The notes beneath the pieces are model-generated. The model searched no databases and was not told the DNA's origin. It saw only the letters and a list, made by a program, of their open reading frames with translations. Below are positions 1 through 11,292 of a DNA stretch of 64,000 bases, piece after piece (the first letter of the stretch is position 1; each line of letters opens with the position of its first letter). The position numbers and the translations under genes were made by a program. The DNA is from Antitrichia curtipendula (lineage: Eukaryota; Streptophyta; Bryopsida; Hypnales; Leucodontaceae): assembly GCA_951230915.1 (NCBI GenBank), contig OX579638.1:4358696-4422695 (forward strand), written 5' to 3'.

Positions 1-570
1 GTTGAACTTCGCCGTGTTGAGCACGGAGCTGATTCCTTGCACAGCCACTTGATCAGCGTTGTAGATATCCGGGTTGGAAATGGCGATATCGTCGAGGCGG
101 AGGCCATTCGTCCCCGTGCTAGTGATGAGGATCTCGACGTTTGGCGCGGCGGTTTGAATGGTGGAGTTCAGCGGGAGGGCGGACAGCGCTTGGTAGCTGT
201 AAACCGTCGTTGAAACGTGATAGTCCAGCGTCGTCATCAAGAGCTGGCTGGAGTTCATGTTGAGTCCGACGAAGGCGCTGTCGTCGGGAGCGAAGAACGT
301 GATCCCTTCCTTGATGACGGCATTTTCCCCAAGGCCATCAAGAAGCCCCGCGATCGCGCCGTAGTTACCTACTGCTCGCAACGCCGCCACGACTTTCCCG
401 TGGAGCGTCAGGGGCTTCGTAGGGGCCGGAGCCGGGGCGGGGACGGCTACTGCCGGTCCTGGCGCAGGAGCGGCCGTTATGGCTGCTGCTGAATGCACTT
501 CAGCCTGCGCCGCTGAAATGAGGAGGATGCCATACATCGTTGCGACTACGGCTTGGCTCAAGACCGCCAT
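1..570 (-). CDS. Fasciclin-like arabinogalactan protein, N-terminal part (3' end outside window)
   Basis: Seen: an uninterrupted 190-codon minus-strand frame from ATG at 570-568 runs off the left edge. Residues 1-22 (MAVLSQ...LLISAAQA) form a hydrophobic signal peptide. Residues 35-50 are Ala-Pro rich (PAPGPAVAVPAPAPAP), the kind of module that is hydroxylated and arabinogalactosylated. Residues 56-188 match a FAS1 domain: the H1-like box GITFFAPDDSAF lies at 89-100, and VQGISSVLN at 177-185 corresponds to the H2 end. N-glycosylation sequons lie at N106 (NSS) and N135 (NST). Known of the family: cell-surface or cell-wall adhesion glycoproteins, often GPI-anchored. The C-terminus that would show an anchor is missing. 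The gene is much richer in GC than its surroundings and has no intron so far. The start is chosen because it directly precedes the signal peptide. Other FAS1 proteins are possible, but the AP module favours a FLA. Confidence 0.9.
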   Translation of the reverse strand, partial: MAVLSQAVVATMYGILLISAAQAEVHSAAAITAAPAPGPAVAVPAPAPAPTKPLTLHGKVVAALRAVGNYGAIAGLLDGLGENAVIKEGITFFAPDDSAFVGLNMNSSQLLMTTLDYHVSTTVYSYQALSALPLNSTIQTAAPNVEILITSTGTNGLRLDDIAISNPDIYNADQVAVQGISSVLNTAKFN

Positions 571-735
571 TGCGTGGAGTTGAGAATCGCAGGGCTCTCA
601 CTAGCACTTGTAATGAGCTTCTGCTTCTTGTGCGTGGTGCTCAAGAGCATAGGCTGTTGGAGAATGCGGAGGCTGCTAGATAGCGCTGCACAATTCACGA
701 CATTGATCGTATTCAGTCATTGGTCGGCCGATTAA
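571..735 (-). promoter_or_regulatory. 5' leader and proximal promoter of the fasciclin-like gene
   Basis: Sequence immediately upstream of the ATG on the minus strand, low in repeats and moderately GC rich. No unambiguous TATA box was found. It is one member of a diverged duplication (see 590-1290). The leader/promoter border is inferred. Confidence 0.4.
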
Positions 736-1290
736 AGTATCGAAGCTGAGATGGATCGGAGAGCTTATGTAAAAAAAAGACCGTGAGAAACGCGCCTCTA
801 GTTATCAAGAACCAATCAGTGATGGAGGCCTGCATGATTAGAACCGCAGGGAGTCGAAAATAGCAGGGCTCTCACTTCCAAACACAAGCACATCGGCTAT
901 TGAAGGATGCGGCTGCTAGTACCTCTACATAATGCACGACATTAATTCACCATTGATCGTATCCAATCAATGGCATGCTCAGTTTCAAAGAACGGCGTTC
1001 TAAGAGAATGTCCTCGCTTTCTAGCGCAACGTCAGCTTGAACGTTTTTCCAACGCTTTCCTCGATCACATCTGAGAGTTACAGCTCAAGATCACAAAGTA
1101 CAGACAAAAATGCAAGAACGCCGTCCAAAAACAGTCGAATCTGGAAGATTTATCAACCATTCTTCGTAACTTATCAATGACCAGTGGCCTCCTCCGTGAC
1201 CGATCGAAGGAACGAATTTGAGATGGAGAGCGTATATACAAGCAGATCCCCATGAGCAAGGCGATCACCTGGCACTGAATCAGTGGTGGA
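590..1290. repeat. Diverged direct duplication of the fasciclin gene upstream region
   Basis: Segment 590-722 is repeated at about 862-973: both start with CAGGGCTCTCACT and both contain ATGCGG, GGCTGCTAG, CACGACATT and CATTGATCGTAT in the same order. A second block, 748-825 (GAGATGGATCGGAGAGC to CAGTGATGGAGGCC), recurs at about 1219-1292 (GAGATGGAGAGCG to CAGTGGTGGAGGCC). The duplicated unit therefore covers the leader plus upstream sequence, without the coding region. It may be a duplicated promoter or the remains of a tandem FLA copy. Confidence 0.6.
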
Positions 1291-2268
1291 GGCCGAAGCG
1301 CCTTGCTCACAAAGTGTTCAAATCCCCATCAGGACATGACCATGGAGACAACGATTAAAGCTAGGAGCATGTGCTTGCTTCAATCCCATATTACCTCACT
1401 ATTTTCACCGGCAACGATCGGAAATGCAGGAGTAAATCTTAATGCAAGAATGTCTACATATTTCACTGTACGACTGCCAACTTTGCAGTGAGAAGAAACA
1501 AGCTCGATCGTCAACCCTAAATCACAATTTCCTCGTCGTTTAGCTTCAACTTACGGCCATAAACATGAACAAGAATACTAGCTAGCTACTGCGTTGAGTT
1601 GAGGATTTATTTACTAACCACATTAACGGATGGCCGGCGACTTCAATACACTCATTAAACAGTTAGACAGTCATCCAGAACCTACGTTAACCTGGGATCT
1701 CGCAAATTAAACGGGAAATAAACTAAGGCTAGATCTGACTAAGGAACAATGACGACCAATCGGCCAACCATGTGCACTTGAGCAGAGTGCAGATGCAATG
1801 TCGACCTCAATCGCCTCCAATCCAATCCATTCAGTTGAAAATTAATTGGTTACTGACCTGCGATGACTGAGCTATGTCTACTGCATTATTGGTATAGGCT
1901 GAACGAGCTGACAGTGATGTTTCAGAAGAGGATGTTGACCATTAGGTCAGATGCACAAAGCCAATACTAGCACAAACTAAATAAATATGCAGAGTATGAC
2001 TATCGGAGAACCTGCTCATCTTGATCCGCAACTAAGGAAATGCAGAGATCGAAGTGCAAGCATGTAGTTCTAATATTTCATAGTCTGTAGATCGCACTGT
2101 TCAATCCACAGGAACTCTCTTCCTCTGCGGGCCACTGTCTTTAGACTACAGTTCCAAGACTCACTGTTTTAAAATCTAAGCAACTAGGAGCAAGAGTTGG
2201 ATCTAAGATAGCCAAACTGGAAACCCAACTTGGTCTCCAAGTCCCACTTCTAATGTCATTTATTGCAC

Positions 2269-2295
2269 AAAGGGAAAGGGAAAGGGAAAGGGAAA
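2269..2295. repeat. (AAAGGG)n microsatellite
   Basis: About 4.5 perfect tandem copies of AAAGGG, an all-purine tract on the plus strand. Confidence 0.95.
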
Positions 2296-3002
2296 CCGTC
2301 ACTTCGCCTTGAAGTGAGACTTGGGATATGTGTGTTTACGAAGAGACCCTTTCAAGATCACATTGACAGATTTCAAATGTATTTGAATCTTCCAAACTCG
2401 CTGCTTCCAAAAGCTTACTATACCGGCAATAAACAAGTCAGCTTGATTAGTAAGTGAGTTACGTTGCCGGTTCCTACCTTACGGCTGTATGTAATGCCAA
2501 GTCCAGTGTTACAATACAACAATGTCACGCACAGACTCAATATATCAGTCGCTAATCCGAAGTCAGTGGTGTATTCTAACCCATAACCCTTGTCCTCATT
2601 CCAAGCCCTTCCAAAAACTATTGATCTGGAAGTTCTTATTGAATGAGTAGCACAGCTTCACATGACGTCCAATAATGCCCAAGCTCAAAATCCGAGCTCT
2701 CGAGCGACTTACCATACCTACTCCACGAGTCCACGGCGACTTCAACAACATTGCTGTAGCTAGGTCTCCACTAGCGAGCACAGGAGGAAAAACAAAAAAC
2801 TCCGAAGCAACGAGATAGCTGGATCTACTGAATGATAGCTATTCGAATGACAAAGTGCAATGCAACACGCAGCACTCTAGAGGAAGAACCAGATTATCGA
2901 AAGGACACGATGAGAATCCCGGAGCACCTGGCGATCACAGCGAGCTCGGATCCATGGTCGAGCTTTACACAACAACAGCAGCCATAGAACACCAAAGCAA
3001 TA

Positions 3003-3031
3003 CAGACAGACAGATAGATAGACAGACAGAT
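3003..3031. repeat. Compound (CAGA)n/(TAGA)n microsatellite
   Basis: Tetranucleotide run with GACA units on both sides of GATA units. Confidence 0.95.
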
Positions 3032-3650
3032 CCAAGCTTACAAAAGCAATACAAGTGAGTTGGGCAAGGGACAAAGAACTAACCACGAGGAACGGCTCCA
3101 CGAGCGTGCTGCACATTCTCGATGCTGCAAGCTTAAGTGCAAGGCTAACTAGCTGACCGCGACTCCACTCCGAGCAGCAGGGCACCTTGGAAGAGTGATC
3201 ATGCAAGGCGAAGGCTAGCTGAAGTAATGAAGGATCGAGGACGAGCTAGCTAGCAAAGCAAAAAGAGTGCAGTAGTACTATTGTGGGCCAAATTAATCAT
3301 ACCGGTGGCCAGGCCTGGCCAGGGGCGACGCTGCTTTAATTTTGCTTTCCTTTATTCCGTCCCAGTGCATCTGCACTTGCAAGGAGAGCACTTGGATAAC
3401 TTGGATTCCCTCGGGGTGGGACTAGCTCTGGACAGACTCTATCTAGCTGGACTCTTCCTCCTCTTGGGTCGAGGTCTAGCACTTGTGGGTTGGGCCCGTA
3501 CGTGTTCGATCGTCTGATTGATTGCCTTGCCACGCGACAAAGAGTCGCACCCAATTATGTGAGCCTGGGTTTGGAATTCTTTGGCATTGATTTAGAAGGG
3601 GGTGCGCTTTTAGGGGAGGTGCTTAGAATCTCAAGTCGCCTAGCTCGATC

Positions 3651-4938
3651 AGTCAGTTTGAAAAAAAAGGTGGAGTTTTGATTCGTGCCAGGGCTGCATG
3701 TGCGACATTCCGTCTCTTATTTCGCAATTGTGTCGCAATTGTTGCAGGTTCTGTGGGACTCTGATGATCGTCGAAATCGTCCCACAGCTAGCTAATGACG
3801 GCATGATTACGTAACCACGATGGACGGAAAAGTGTGCAACCAGTTCGAAACTCGGATTCAGTGATTGTTTTGTGCAAACCACACCTTATTAAACTTATTT
3901 AACGCATTGATAACTCTTTTTTCTTGTATAGTCTGTGAGCCCTGTAATTATTAACCATTCCACAGTTTGAGTGTGTTTGAAACGTACTGACAGCAGGTCC
4001 AAAATCAATCAAATGCAAATGGACAGTTCTACCACCAAGAAATTCATTTCACTGTAGACAGTGTGAGTCGTAGTGATTGATGGGGAGTTTCAAACAGTTA
4101 CTCACAACTTTACTGAGCAGTACGTTCAGTCGATCAAGAGTACCAGTACCAGTACAGTATCATGTAATTCTCTCTGTAGACACATACCGTTACGGCTCAG
4201 TCTCTTACAGCATTTCATTAGCACCGTAAACTGATTTTTGGATAATTCTCTTGCACGCAAGGATGATTGTGGTGGTGGGGGATTTATAACGTGATTTTTG
4301 AAGATGAAAAGTTCTGTTACGTAATGTAATGTTTAATTGTGTTGGACGACACTGGATTATAATGGTCATTTTACCTTAATGGCATATCACAATATTAATA
4401 ACAGTCTCGGTGCGTAACTTCGGCAACCAACATGATGTTCGTTTCAACAATTTCATGGTTCGGTTTGCTGTTTGCCACACAAGTTTAAAAAAAGAGTTGT
4501 TGCTTCTTCGTCAATGATCGGTCCATAATATTACATGAAGTACTCAATTTTGGATTCCTTTTCTTTGAGTGAAGGATATTCGTGATCTGAGATTCCAGGG
4601 ACTCACTGAGATCATTTGCATTCAATTCAATGAGTCGATTGCCCCGAATGTTTTTCTTGGATCCGGAAGAAAAAAAAAGCAGATGATTGTCACTCGGATC
4701 TCAACCTGTTGTTGGGCTGTTTAAGGATCCAAAAGTAGTCACTCTAAGCATGTGATTTTGAATAAGTAACGTGAAATCCTTATTCAAATTCTAAAACTTT
4801 GTGCAAATTGGATGCATGTTAGAAATCTTGCACTACATGAGCTGTTTTTTTTTTTTAAACCCTACATTAATATATATATTGCAATCTATGAAAAATCTCC
4901 AAATATTGCAATATACACTAACATGCATTGATATTATA
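3651..4938. other. Intergenic sequence, transition into AT-rich repeats
   Basis: Base composition falls from moderate GC to strongly AT rich across this stretch. No coding frame, RNA gene or bounded transposon was recognised. Confidence 0.4.
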
Positions 4939-5158
4939 CTGGTAGAACCTCTCTTACTGCATACTCCCTTAGTACATAATATGTAGTAAGAGAATTTGGA
5001 GACAATAGGTGGGTGTGTGCCTCATTTAAGTCGAAAAGACATGTGGGCTTGTGGATTCAAGATGGTAAGGCATGTGGTCTATGGATTCTCTAAATGCATA
5101 ATCCTCTCTTAGTGCCTAAGTCCAAGGCAACACCATGCACTAAGAGAGGTTTTACATG
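4939..5158. mobile_element. Emigrant/pogo-like MITE, about 220 bp, TA target
   Basis: The left end CTGGTAGAACCTCTCTTA and the reverse complement of the right end (CATGTAAAACCTCTCTTA, followed on both sides by TGCAT) form imperfect terminal inverted repeats. Both ends are flanked by TA (4937-4938 and 5159-5160). The RAACCTCTnTTA motif resembles the terminus of Emigrant/Lemi1-type pogo MITEs, as I remember that family. No coding capacity. A third copy of the CTCTCTTAGTGCC motif lies inside at about 5104. Confidence 0.6.
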
Positions 5159-5785
5159 TACTAATATACAAATACTAATATATTATCATATGCATATTAG
5201 TACATGTATATAATATACAAATACTAATATATTAATAGTGTATGCAAAATGCAATTTTCATGCTCTCTTATTTGAAGATCATAAAGTTGGAGTAATTAGC
5301 TATTAGAATTGACCTCTTGATCTTGTGAAAAGCGCAAGAATGAGTACTACAAGTGTGTTTAATCCTACATCCAAAACCAAATATGGATTATATTTTTTTT
5401 TACTTATAAATCCAACAGAAATTTTAAAGGAAAGTTATATGATTGATTGCAATGTATCATTAGAAAGGTTGGAATGTCTAATTTCACATCCAAGTTCATT
5501 TCACTCAAGAGAAAAAATTGTTGTGATGTCTATATGGTTGTCAATACGATGTCTCTAAATAGTGGGCAAACTATTCAATCATATGCCTTGCAATATACTA
5601 AACCTATTGTAAAGTGCATTGTTGGATGCGTGCAAATCTGACATGTCATAACACAACCGAATACAGCTCTACTTCTTATAGTTGGAATCTAGATACAAAC
5701 TTCCATAAAAAGAAATGTCTGTCAGTAGGTACTAAAAATTGTGTTTCAGAAAAAAAAAATCTTGGTTTTACAATGGCTCTTGTAT
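5159..5785. other. AT-rich intergenic sequence
   Basis: Contains two diverged copies of an ATACAAATACTAATATATTA segment (about 5165 and 5215). No gene recognised; short open frames look like chance. Confidence 0.35.
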
Positions 5786-6515
5786 GCCTTCACATACTTC
5801 TAAAATTACCATAGCTAAATGAAAAATTAGATTTTTCCAACAAACTTTGGACATGTTGAAGTAAAAATAACACACTTGTATAAAATTATTATTTATTTTT
5901 TTATAATTTAATCAAAGTTTTTAGTGAAATTTTTTAATATAAATAAATTATTTTCAAGATTTTTTAGCAAGTGGAATGAAAATTCTTTTAAAAAAAATTT
6001 GGTAAGAATTTGACAGATTTTTATTCTAAATTTTTTTTAGTGAAATATTAATTAAATATTACAGCTCCAAATTTTTACTTTTTTTGTATTTCACTCAAAA
6101 AATCTCAAAAAATCATAAAAAATCATATACTAACATTTTATTCACTTTTCAAAAATTTTGGAGACTTCCAAAGTGAATTATAAAGAATATAAAAATTTGG
6201 AGATATACTTTTAGCTTGTAATATTTCACTCAATAAAATTTCAAAATTTGTGAGATTCTTACAAGAAAATTGTGAAAGAATTATTATTCCACTCATTGCA
6301 AAACCTTTGAAAAAATTGTACTTGTATTGAAAGTTTTTTTCACTAAAAGTTTGATTAAAGTATATTAAAAAATCAAAAAATGTTTTAAGAACATTCATTC
6401 ATTTTTTTAAATGCAACAAAATGTGTTACTTGTACCACAATATATCCAAATTTTCTTTTGAATCTCTAATTCTTCAATTAGCTATGGCAAATTTTTAGAA
6501 GTGTACGAAACCTTT
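5786..6515. repeat. Large imperfect palindrome / foldback element
   Basis: The left arm (TACTTCTAAAATTACCATAG from about 5794, then CACACTTGTA near 5870) reappears reverse-complemented at about 6419-6510 (GTGTTACTTGTACC, then GCTATGGCAAATTTTTAGAAG). Inner parts also pair (AGTGAAATTTTTTA near 5930 with TTCACTAAAAGTTTGATTAAA near 6340). The dyad centre is near 6110-6150. No coding capacity; probably a foldback DNA element. Confidence 0.65.
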
Positions 6516-6724
6516 TGAGAGCCAAGTTAAGGGGGTAAGTTTCTACACATGATTATATTGCATCTAGATTATTTACTTTTTGAATGGTACACCTTGAGAA
6601 AATAATCAACCAATCAAATTCTTGGTGTTGTGTTGCTTCAAGTAGCAATGAGTTACCTACACCTCCAACTACTAACCATGTAAAGACAATGTGGACCTAA
6701 AGGATCTAATAGATAACTTTAGTG

Positions 6725-6835
6725 TTAAAAGTAAGAACAAATACTACACCTATTGGTTCAAATAATTGGAGTATTTTGGTGACTACTTTGGTTATGGGAG
6801 TTTGCATCCTTCCAAGGTTAACTCTCTCATGCCAT
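6725..6835. repeat. Foldback family D fragment
   Basis: TACACCTATTGGTTCAAA, then GTGACTACTTTGGTTATGGG, then CCTTCCAAGGTTAA, matches 23300-23405 in order and the arms of the hairpin at 35172-35405. Confidence 0.5.
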
Positions 6836-6905
6836 TAGAAAAGGCCAAAAATGACTTGGAGAACCCAAAAATTAGCTTAGAAATTTCAAGATAAAAATGT
6901 CTATA

Positions 6906-7806
6906 AGGTAGGGTGCCCTAAAAGTGCCCCAATTTTAGAAGTGACCTTTAATACAAAGGTACATTTTTCTTTTTTTCAATGTACCGATAGTACACATTTA
7001 ACCCCTAAAGCCCCGAGGGTGTTTTCTGCCAAAAACCACTCAAAACTACCACTTCTGCTGTATTGACTTAAGGAAACCAATTTTTTTTTTTTTTTTTTTT
7101 TGGAATTTAACCGTAGGATCTTGTACTTAACTTGTCTGAGATCATGTAGTAAGAATTTCATCAGATTTCACCATACGGATTGGAAGATATTAGCATTCAA
7201 AGTTGAACAAAAAGTTTTTTTTCAAGAAGATGCTTAAATTGCCCGGAAAACTAAGATTGTCCATAACTTTCTCATCCCTAGTCCAAATAGAATGAATCAA
7301 AGCTTCACATATAGGTAAAAACATAATCTTTTAGGGAAAAAACTCAAAAAAAATTATTTTGACTTTTTGTAATTTTTTTGGGGTTGCCCACCAATCTCCA
7401 ATTCTTGCTCATTGTGCCATAACTTTTTTCATCTGGCATCCGATTGAAACAAAAACTATATATCCACAAAGCTCTTGCAAAGCTACACGACCTCAAAAAA
7501 TCTCCAAAAATTTCACTTCAAATTGAGACAATAGGAACCTACCCGGACCCAAATTGTCCCCCAAGGGGACAAGCAGGGCTTTAGAGGTTAAGGAGGGGTT
7601 GCTTTTAGTGACCAATATGTTTCAACTTCAAAAATTTATAACTAATTCCACAAAGATTCCAAAAAATATGAATCGGCTTGAAAATGCCAATTCCATTTTT
7701 ATTCGTACGAAAATTTACTGATATTTATTTCTAAGGAGTTTAGCTCCCCCAAATCCAGTCAGCTCTTATCATACAAGGTCGCTTTGAGAGCAGAGTACCG
7801 GTACCT
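6906..7806. mobile_element. Family B element (AGGTAGG termini, TA target) with a nested TTAA element
   Basis: The left end AGGTAGGGTGCCCTAAAAG and the right end GTACCGGTACCT are flanked by TA (6904-6905 and 7807-7808). The body after the insertion carries the family-B signature (ATAACTAATTCCACAAAG, then ATGAATCGGCTTG, then GCCAATTCCA). The family-A element at 7002-7587 interrupts it at a TTAA. Confidence 0.65.
7002..7587. mobile_element. Family A (TTAA) non-autonomous element, 586 bp
   Basis: Starts CCCCTAAAGCCCC and ends GGGCTTTAGAGG, with TTAA on both sides (6998-7001 and 7588-7591). Almost the same sequence occurs at 59045-59624. It contains a 21-base T run at 7081-7101 and two CATAACTTT modules 156 bp apart (7262 and 7418). 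No transposase; a piggyBac-like MITE by its target site and CCC start. Confidence 0.85.
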
Positions 7807-7808
7807 TA

Positions 7809-8378
7809 TAACTTTGGAGCCACTCAGGTCCTTTTCTTCCACGTGGCAATGCTGGCAATTTGCACATGGTTCCTGTCTGCAATTTTGGAGTGGTCTGAAC
7901 ACAACTACTCATTTGTAAATAAAGAAATAACTTAAAGTGTCAGTTTCTCAGTAGATAGATGGCCTTTATAACCGAGGTCTGGAATGTTTTTAGGTGCCGA
8001 TTGTATCTTGAATGCACCCACCATTTTTATTTGTCTAAAGAATTTGGAAATTTTTGGAAATTTGAAGTATGCAAAGAAAATAGAGAAATAACTCCAACCA
8101 CTCTAAGTAATTTTAGCTGGTTTTTACAAGAAGAGAATATTTGTTTCGGATCCCAAGCTGGACTCTAGAAAGTCAGTTTCATGTATACATCTATTTTTGT
8201 TTCAATATTAATAACAAAGAAAAAAGAACTTACAAGTGGGATTTTAAGATAAGAGAAGTTGTCTTTTTCTAGTTTTGAAAACTTGGGACTCCACTAGAAG
8301 TTAGGATAGTAGGAAACCAACAATTGGTTTAGTAATTTTGTATGTGTCAAATCAACAAAATTGAATACAAACTTTTTA
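7809..8378. other. AT-rich intergenic sequence
   Basis: No gene or bounded element recognised. A 69-codon open frame at 7959-8168 resembles nothing known. Confidence 0.3.
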
Positions 8379-8382
8379 TTAA

Positions 8383-8978
8383 CCCCTAATGTCCTAGCGT
8401 CCCTACCGAAGGGACAAAATGGGTTTTAAGAAGGTTTCTATATGTGAAATTTTTGGTGAAATTTTTTAATATTTTTTTTTATGATGGAAAAAACTTATTA
8501 GGTTTTGGGTAATATCATCTTTTTATTTCAATTAGTGCCCAAGAGCAAAAATTATACCACAATATTAATAAGTCCAAATTCTCAATTCAATTCCTAGGAC
8601 TAAATTTGAATTGAATTAAGACTCTCAACTCGATTCTTCATGATAAAAAAATTAATTAATTCAAAATAAATAGTGCAAAATAATTGAGTTACGAGGACTC
8701 AAAGTTTCATAAACTACTTTGCTATAGTGCCAAAAAAAAACCATTTTTTCTTCACTCTGAACGCATTCATCTTGCTAATTATGCGGTCAAAGTTTTTGAA
8801 ATTTCTTCCACTTATTCTCATACTAGTCTATTGCATGATCCTATGCTTAGATATGCAAAAGAAATTCCATTAAAAAAATTTCGTTTTGTTTCTTTGCACT
8901 AGAAATGGTAGTTTTGAATGTCTTTTGACAAACAAAAACAAAAACAAAAAAACAAAAAACAACTTGGGACTTTGGGGG
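8383..8978. mobile_element. Family A (TTAA) element, subgroup A4, 596 bp
   Basis: The start CCCCTAATGTCC and the end GGGACTTTGGGGG are imperfect inverted repeats flanked by TTAA (8379-8382 and 8979-8982). The body resembles 24092-24990 and 53531-54100, sharing AGTGYCYARGAGCAAAAATTAT and GTCCAAA blocks. An (AAAAAC)n-like stretch lies at 8934-8961. Confidence 0.7.
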
Positions 8979-9140
8979 TTAAAGACTCCCCCAAACACCT
9001 TTTGGTTTCATTGCTTAATAATGTTAAATATATAGAGGAAACACAAAAATTAGTATCTTTGCCACAATATTCATTAAATTTGTAATGATTAATTGGAGTT
9101 GAAATTTGTATCAATTAATAAGCCATGAAGTAACGAACTA

Positions 9141-9467
9141 AGGTAGGAGGTTCTAAAAGCACACATGCTCTAAAATTGCCCACCTTTTCAAATGTACACT
9201 ATATACACATGTTTCTTTTTTGTAGCTTTCAGAAATGTATAAACAATGTACATTTGAGGAGGTAGGCAATTTTAGAGCTTTATGCCATTTCAACTTCAAA
9301 TTTTCATAACTAATTCCTCAAAGCTCCAAAAAAATATGAAACGACTTAGGTTAGATGCCAATTCCACTTGTCTTTTAAAGAAAATTTGCTGAAAAATATT
9401 TCAAGAGCTTCACCTCCTCAAAATTCAGTTTTGGCTCTTAGGTGGGCAATTTATGGACCTCCTACCT
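9141..9467. mobile_element. Family B element, 327 bp
   Basis: Ends AGGTAGGAGGTTCTAAAAG and GGACCTCCTACCT, with flanking TA (9139-9140 and 9468-9469). The interior carries paired ATGTACA motifs and the family block CATAACTAATTCCTCAAAGC. No coding capacity. Confidence 0.8.
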
Positions 9468-9917
9468 TAAATGAAAGGCATATGTACACAAGCAAATGGT
9501 TCAGTTTAACTAATTTTTTTGTTAAACTTAAACTATCACTTCTTGACTATTTTGCAGGGGCTAGTAAACTTAGGTGATGTTCCCCACAATAGAATCCATG
9601 AAGTCTAATATTTTTTACATTTTTAAGAGTTGGAAATTTCAACAAATTGGTTAAGAATGATGTTGACACCAATATGGACAAGATAATATAAAGTAGGCCT
9701 CCCAAATGTGTTACCGACCCAAAACTACTATCATCATTTTGGATACATCTCCAAAATTCATATGTACTTATATAGAAGAAACGATTACAAAACCTCTACC
9801 AAATTTTGTTGACCACTTCATAACTTTGACATAGGGTATCTAAATGTTTTTTTATTGGTGTATTGGAACCTCTTTCACTTGCCAACAAGAAAATATATAA
9901 ATTTGACCTATCTACTA

Positions 9918-10395
9918 AGGTAAAACAACCCATTGTAATCAGATGATCCAATTAGGGGGGGGGGGAGGCAAGATTTAGGCCACAATGCAGGTCTTACATG
10001 ACAATAATGGAGTGATTAATAATCTCATTAGAAACTTCCAACTTTTTAAAGTGATTTCATTGTACGAATTGACTTTTTAGGCCTTCTATGTTAGAAATAT
10101 TATGACTACTTTAAGTGATAAGATGAGCATCATGGATTCAAATTTGGTTGGTTTGGGGGTAGCCTATAAACTCTTTTGGGCCATGATGCACTAAACATTT
10201 AAAAAATTCATAGCAAATTCATACTTTTTCAAAAAAATATAAATTCAATTGCTCTCATTATTTCTCACACTTCTCTTCATGTGAGAAAAAAACTGAAAAT
10301 ATTGAGCAGCAACAACATGAGGCCAAACAATTTAGTAACAAGGCACAACATTAGCAAAAAGTGGCAATTGGGGGGGGGGGGGGGGGAGGCTACCT
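9918..10395. mobile_element. Family C element, TA target
   Basis: Starts AGGTAAAACAACCCATTG after TA (9916-9917) and ends GGAGGCTACCT before TA (10396-10397). The body matches 14941-15736 (for example TTTTGGGCCATGATGCA and TCAATTGCTCTCA). It contains two long G runs, 9955-9966 and 10370-10386. Confidence 0.6.
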
Positions 10396-10486
10396 TAAGT
10401 GCAAAGAAATTACTTGTAGTTAGAGAAGATCAATTATAAGTTATACGGCAAGTTTTAATTTGTTTTGAAATACGGGTCACCCTTAA

Positions 10487-11002
10487 CCCTTAAACAACGG
10501 GCTCATAATCCTGAAAATCATCTATTTTGACACCATGTGAATTGTTGGATTAAAATAATGCAAAAGCACTCATTGGAAGTCGAACTATTATAGATGATCT
10601 TTCTTTTTCCCACAAAATTTGGAGGATGAATAGTTGCACTTCTATCCTACATAGGAGATTCTCTTGTCATTCATCGGCCGCACAACGTCCGCCTTTAAGG
10701 TAGGGGGCTGTAAAAGCGACCCTTTACCAGCTGATTTGCATTTTGGGGAAGCTAAACTCTTTAAAACAATTTTTAGTAAGTTTTCATGGTAAGAAAAATG
10801 GAATTGGCATCTAACCCAAGTGGTTTCATATTTTTTGGACCTTCATGGAATTAGTTATGAATTTTTGAAGTTGAAAAACAGTGGTTTCTAAAAGCGACCC
10901 CCTCCTGAAATGTACATTTCTGGTACATGTTAGAGGCAAAATCTATCAGATCGCTTTTAGAGACAGGTTGCTTTTTACAGCCCCCTACCTTAAGTTTAAG
11001 GG
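10487..11002. mobile_element. Probable family A (TTAA) element carrying a nested family B element
   Basis: The left end CCCTTAAACAACGG and the right end AGTTTAAGGG share a 9-bp inverted repeat and are flanked by TTAA (10483-10486 and 11003-11006). Family B (10698-10990) sits 12 bp from the right end. The short terminal match makes this less certain than the others. Confidence 0.5.
10698..10990. mobile_element. Family B element, 293 bp
   Basis: Ends AGGTAGGGGGCTGTAAAAGC and the reverse of AGGTAGGGGGCTGTAAAAAGC: almost perfect inverted repeats of about 20 bp, flanked by TA. Interior GAAATGTACATTTCTGGTAC is typical of the family. Confidence 0.85.
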
Positions 11003-11006
11003 TTAA

Positions 11007-11292
11007 TTTGTCTTCCATGGACTCAAATCACACACTTCCAAAAGTGTTTTTTGATTTTGTTTTTTTGAAAAATGAAATGAAATTTCATTGCAAACCCTTG
11101 ATGTGTTGAGTGAATATGATGTTCCTCCTGCCCCCCACATTAATTATCCAATTGTCTTATGATTCAAGTTTCCAGATGGCAGACCCTGGTCGAGACCAGA
11201 GTCCACAGACAACAGTACTCATGCTCTGTTTCTTTCTTCGTTTTTTTTCCAGGGAATGAAGATGTCCATGTTCCGGGCCATCGCGTACAGCC
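11007..11292. other. Intergenic sequence between two family B copies
   Basis: Mixed composition, with a short moderate-GC part at 11170-11300. No gene recognised. Confidence 0.3.

Larger units (their letters stand above)
1300..3650. other. Moderate-GC intergenic stretch, no recognisable gene
   Basis: Low in the transposon families that fill the rest of the window and richer in GC, so it may be transcribed or regulatory. Short open frames on both strands do not resemble known proteins, and one (minus, 2877-3206) depends on a GACA/GATA microsatellite. I could not assemble an exon-intron model. Confidence 0.4.

Noticed and set aside
2877..3206. A 109-codon minus-strand frame with a hydrophobic stretch
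   Set aside because: The hydrophobic part is encoded by the GACA/GATA microsatellite; no homology or exon context.
7002..7012. The CCCCTAAAG termini resemble the plant telomere repeat CCCTAAA
   Set aside because: Only single copies occur, at element ends next to TTAA, with inverted partners; there is no tandem telomeric array.
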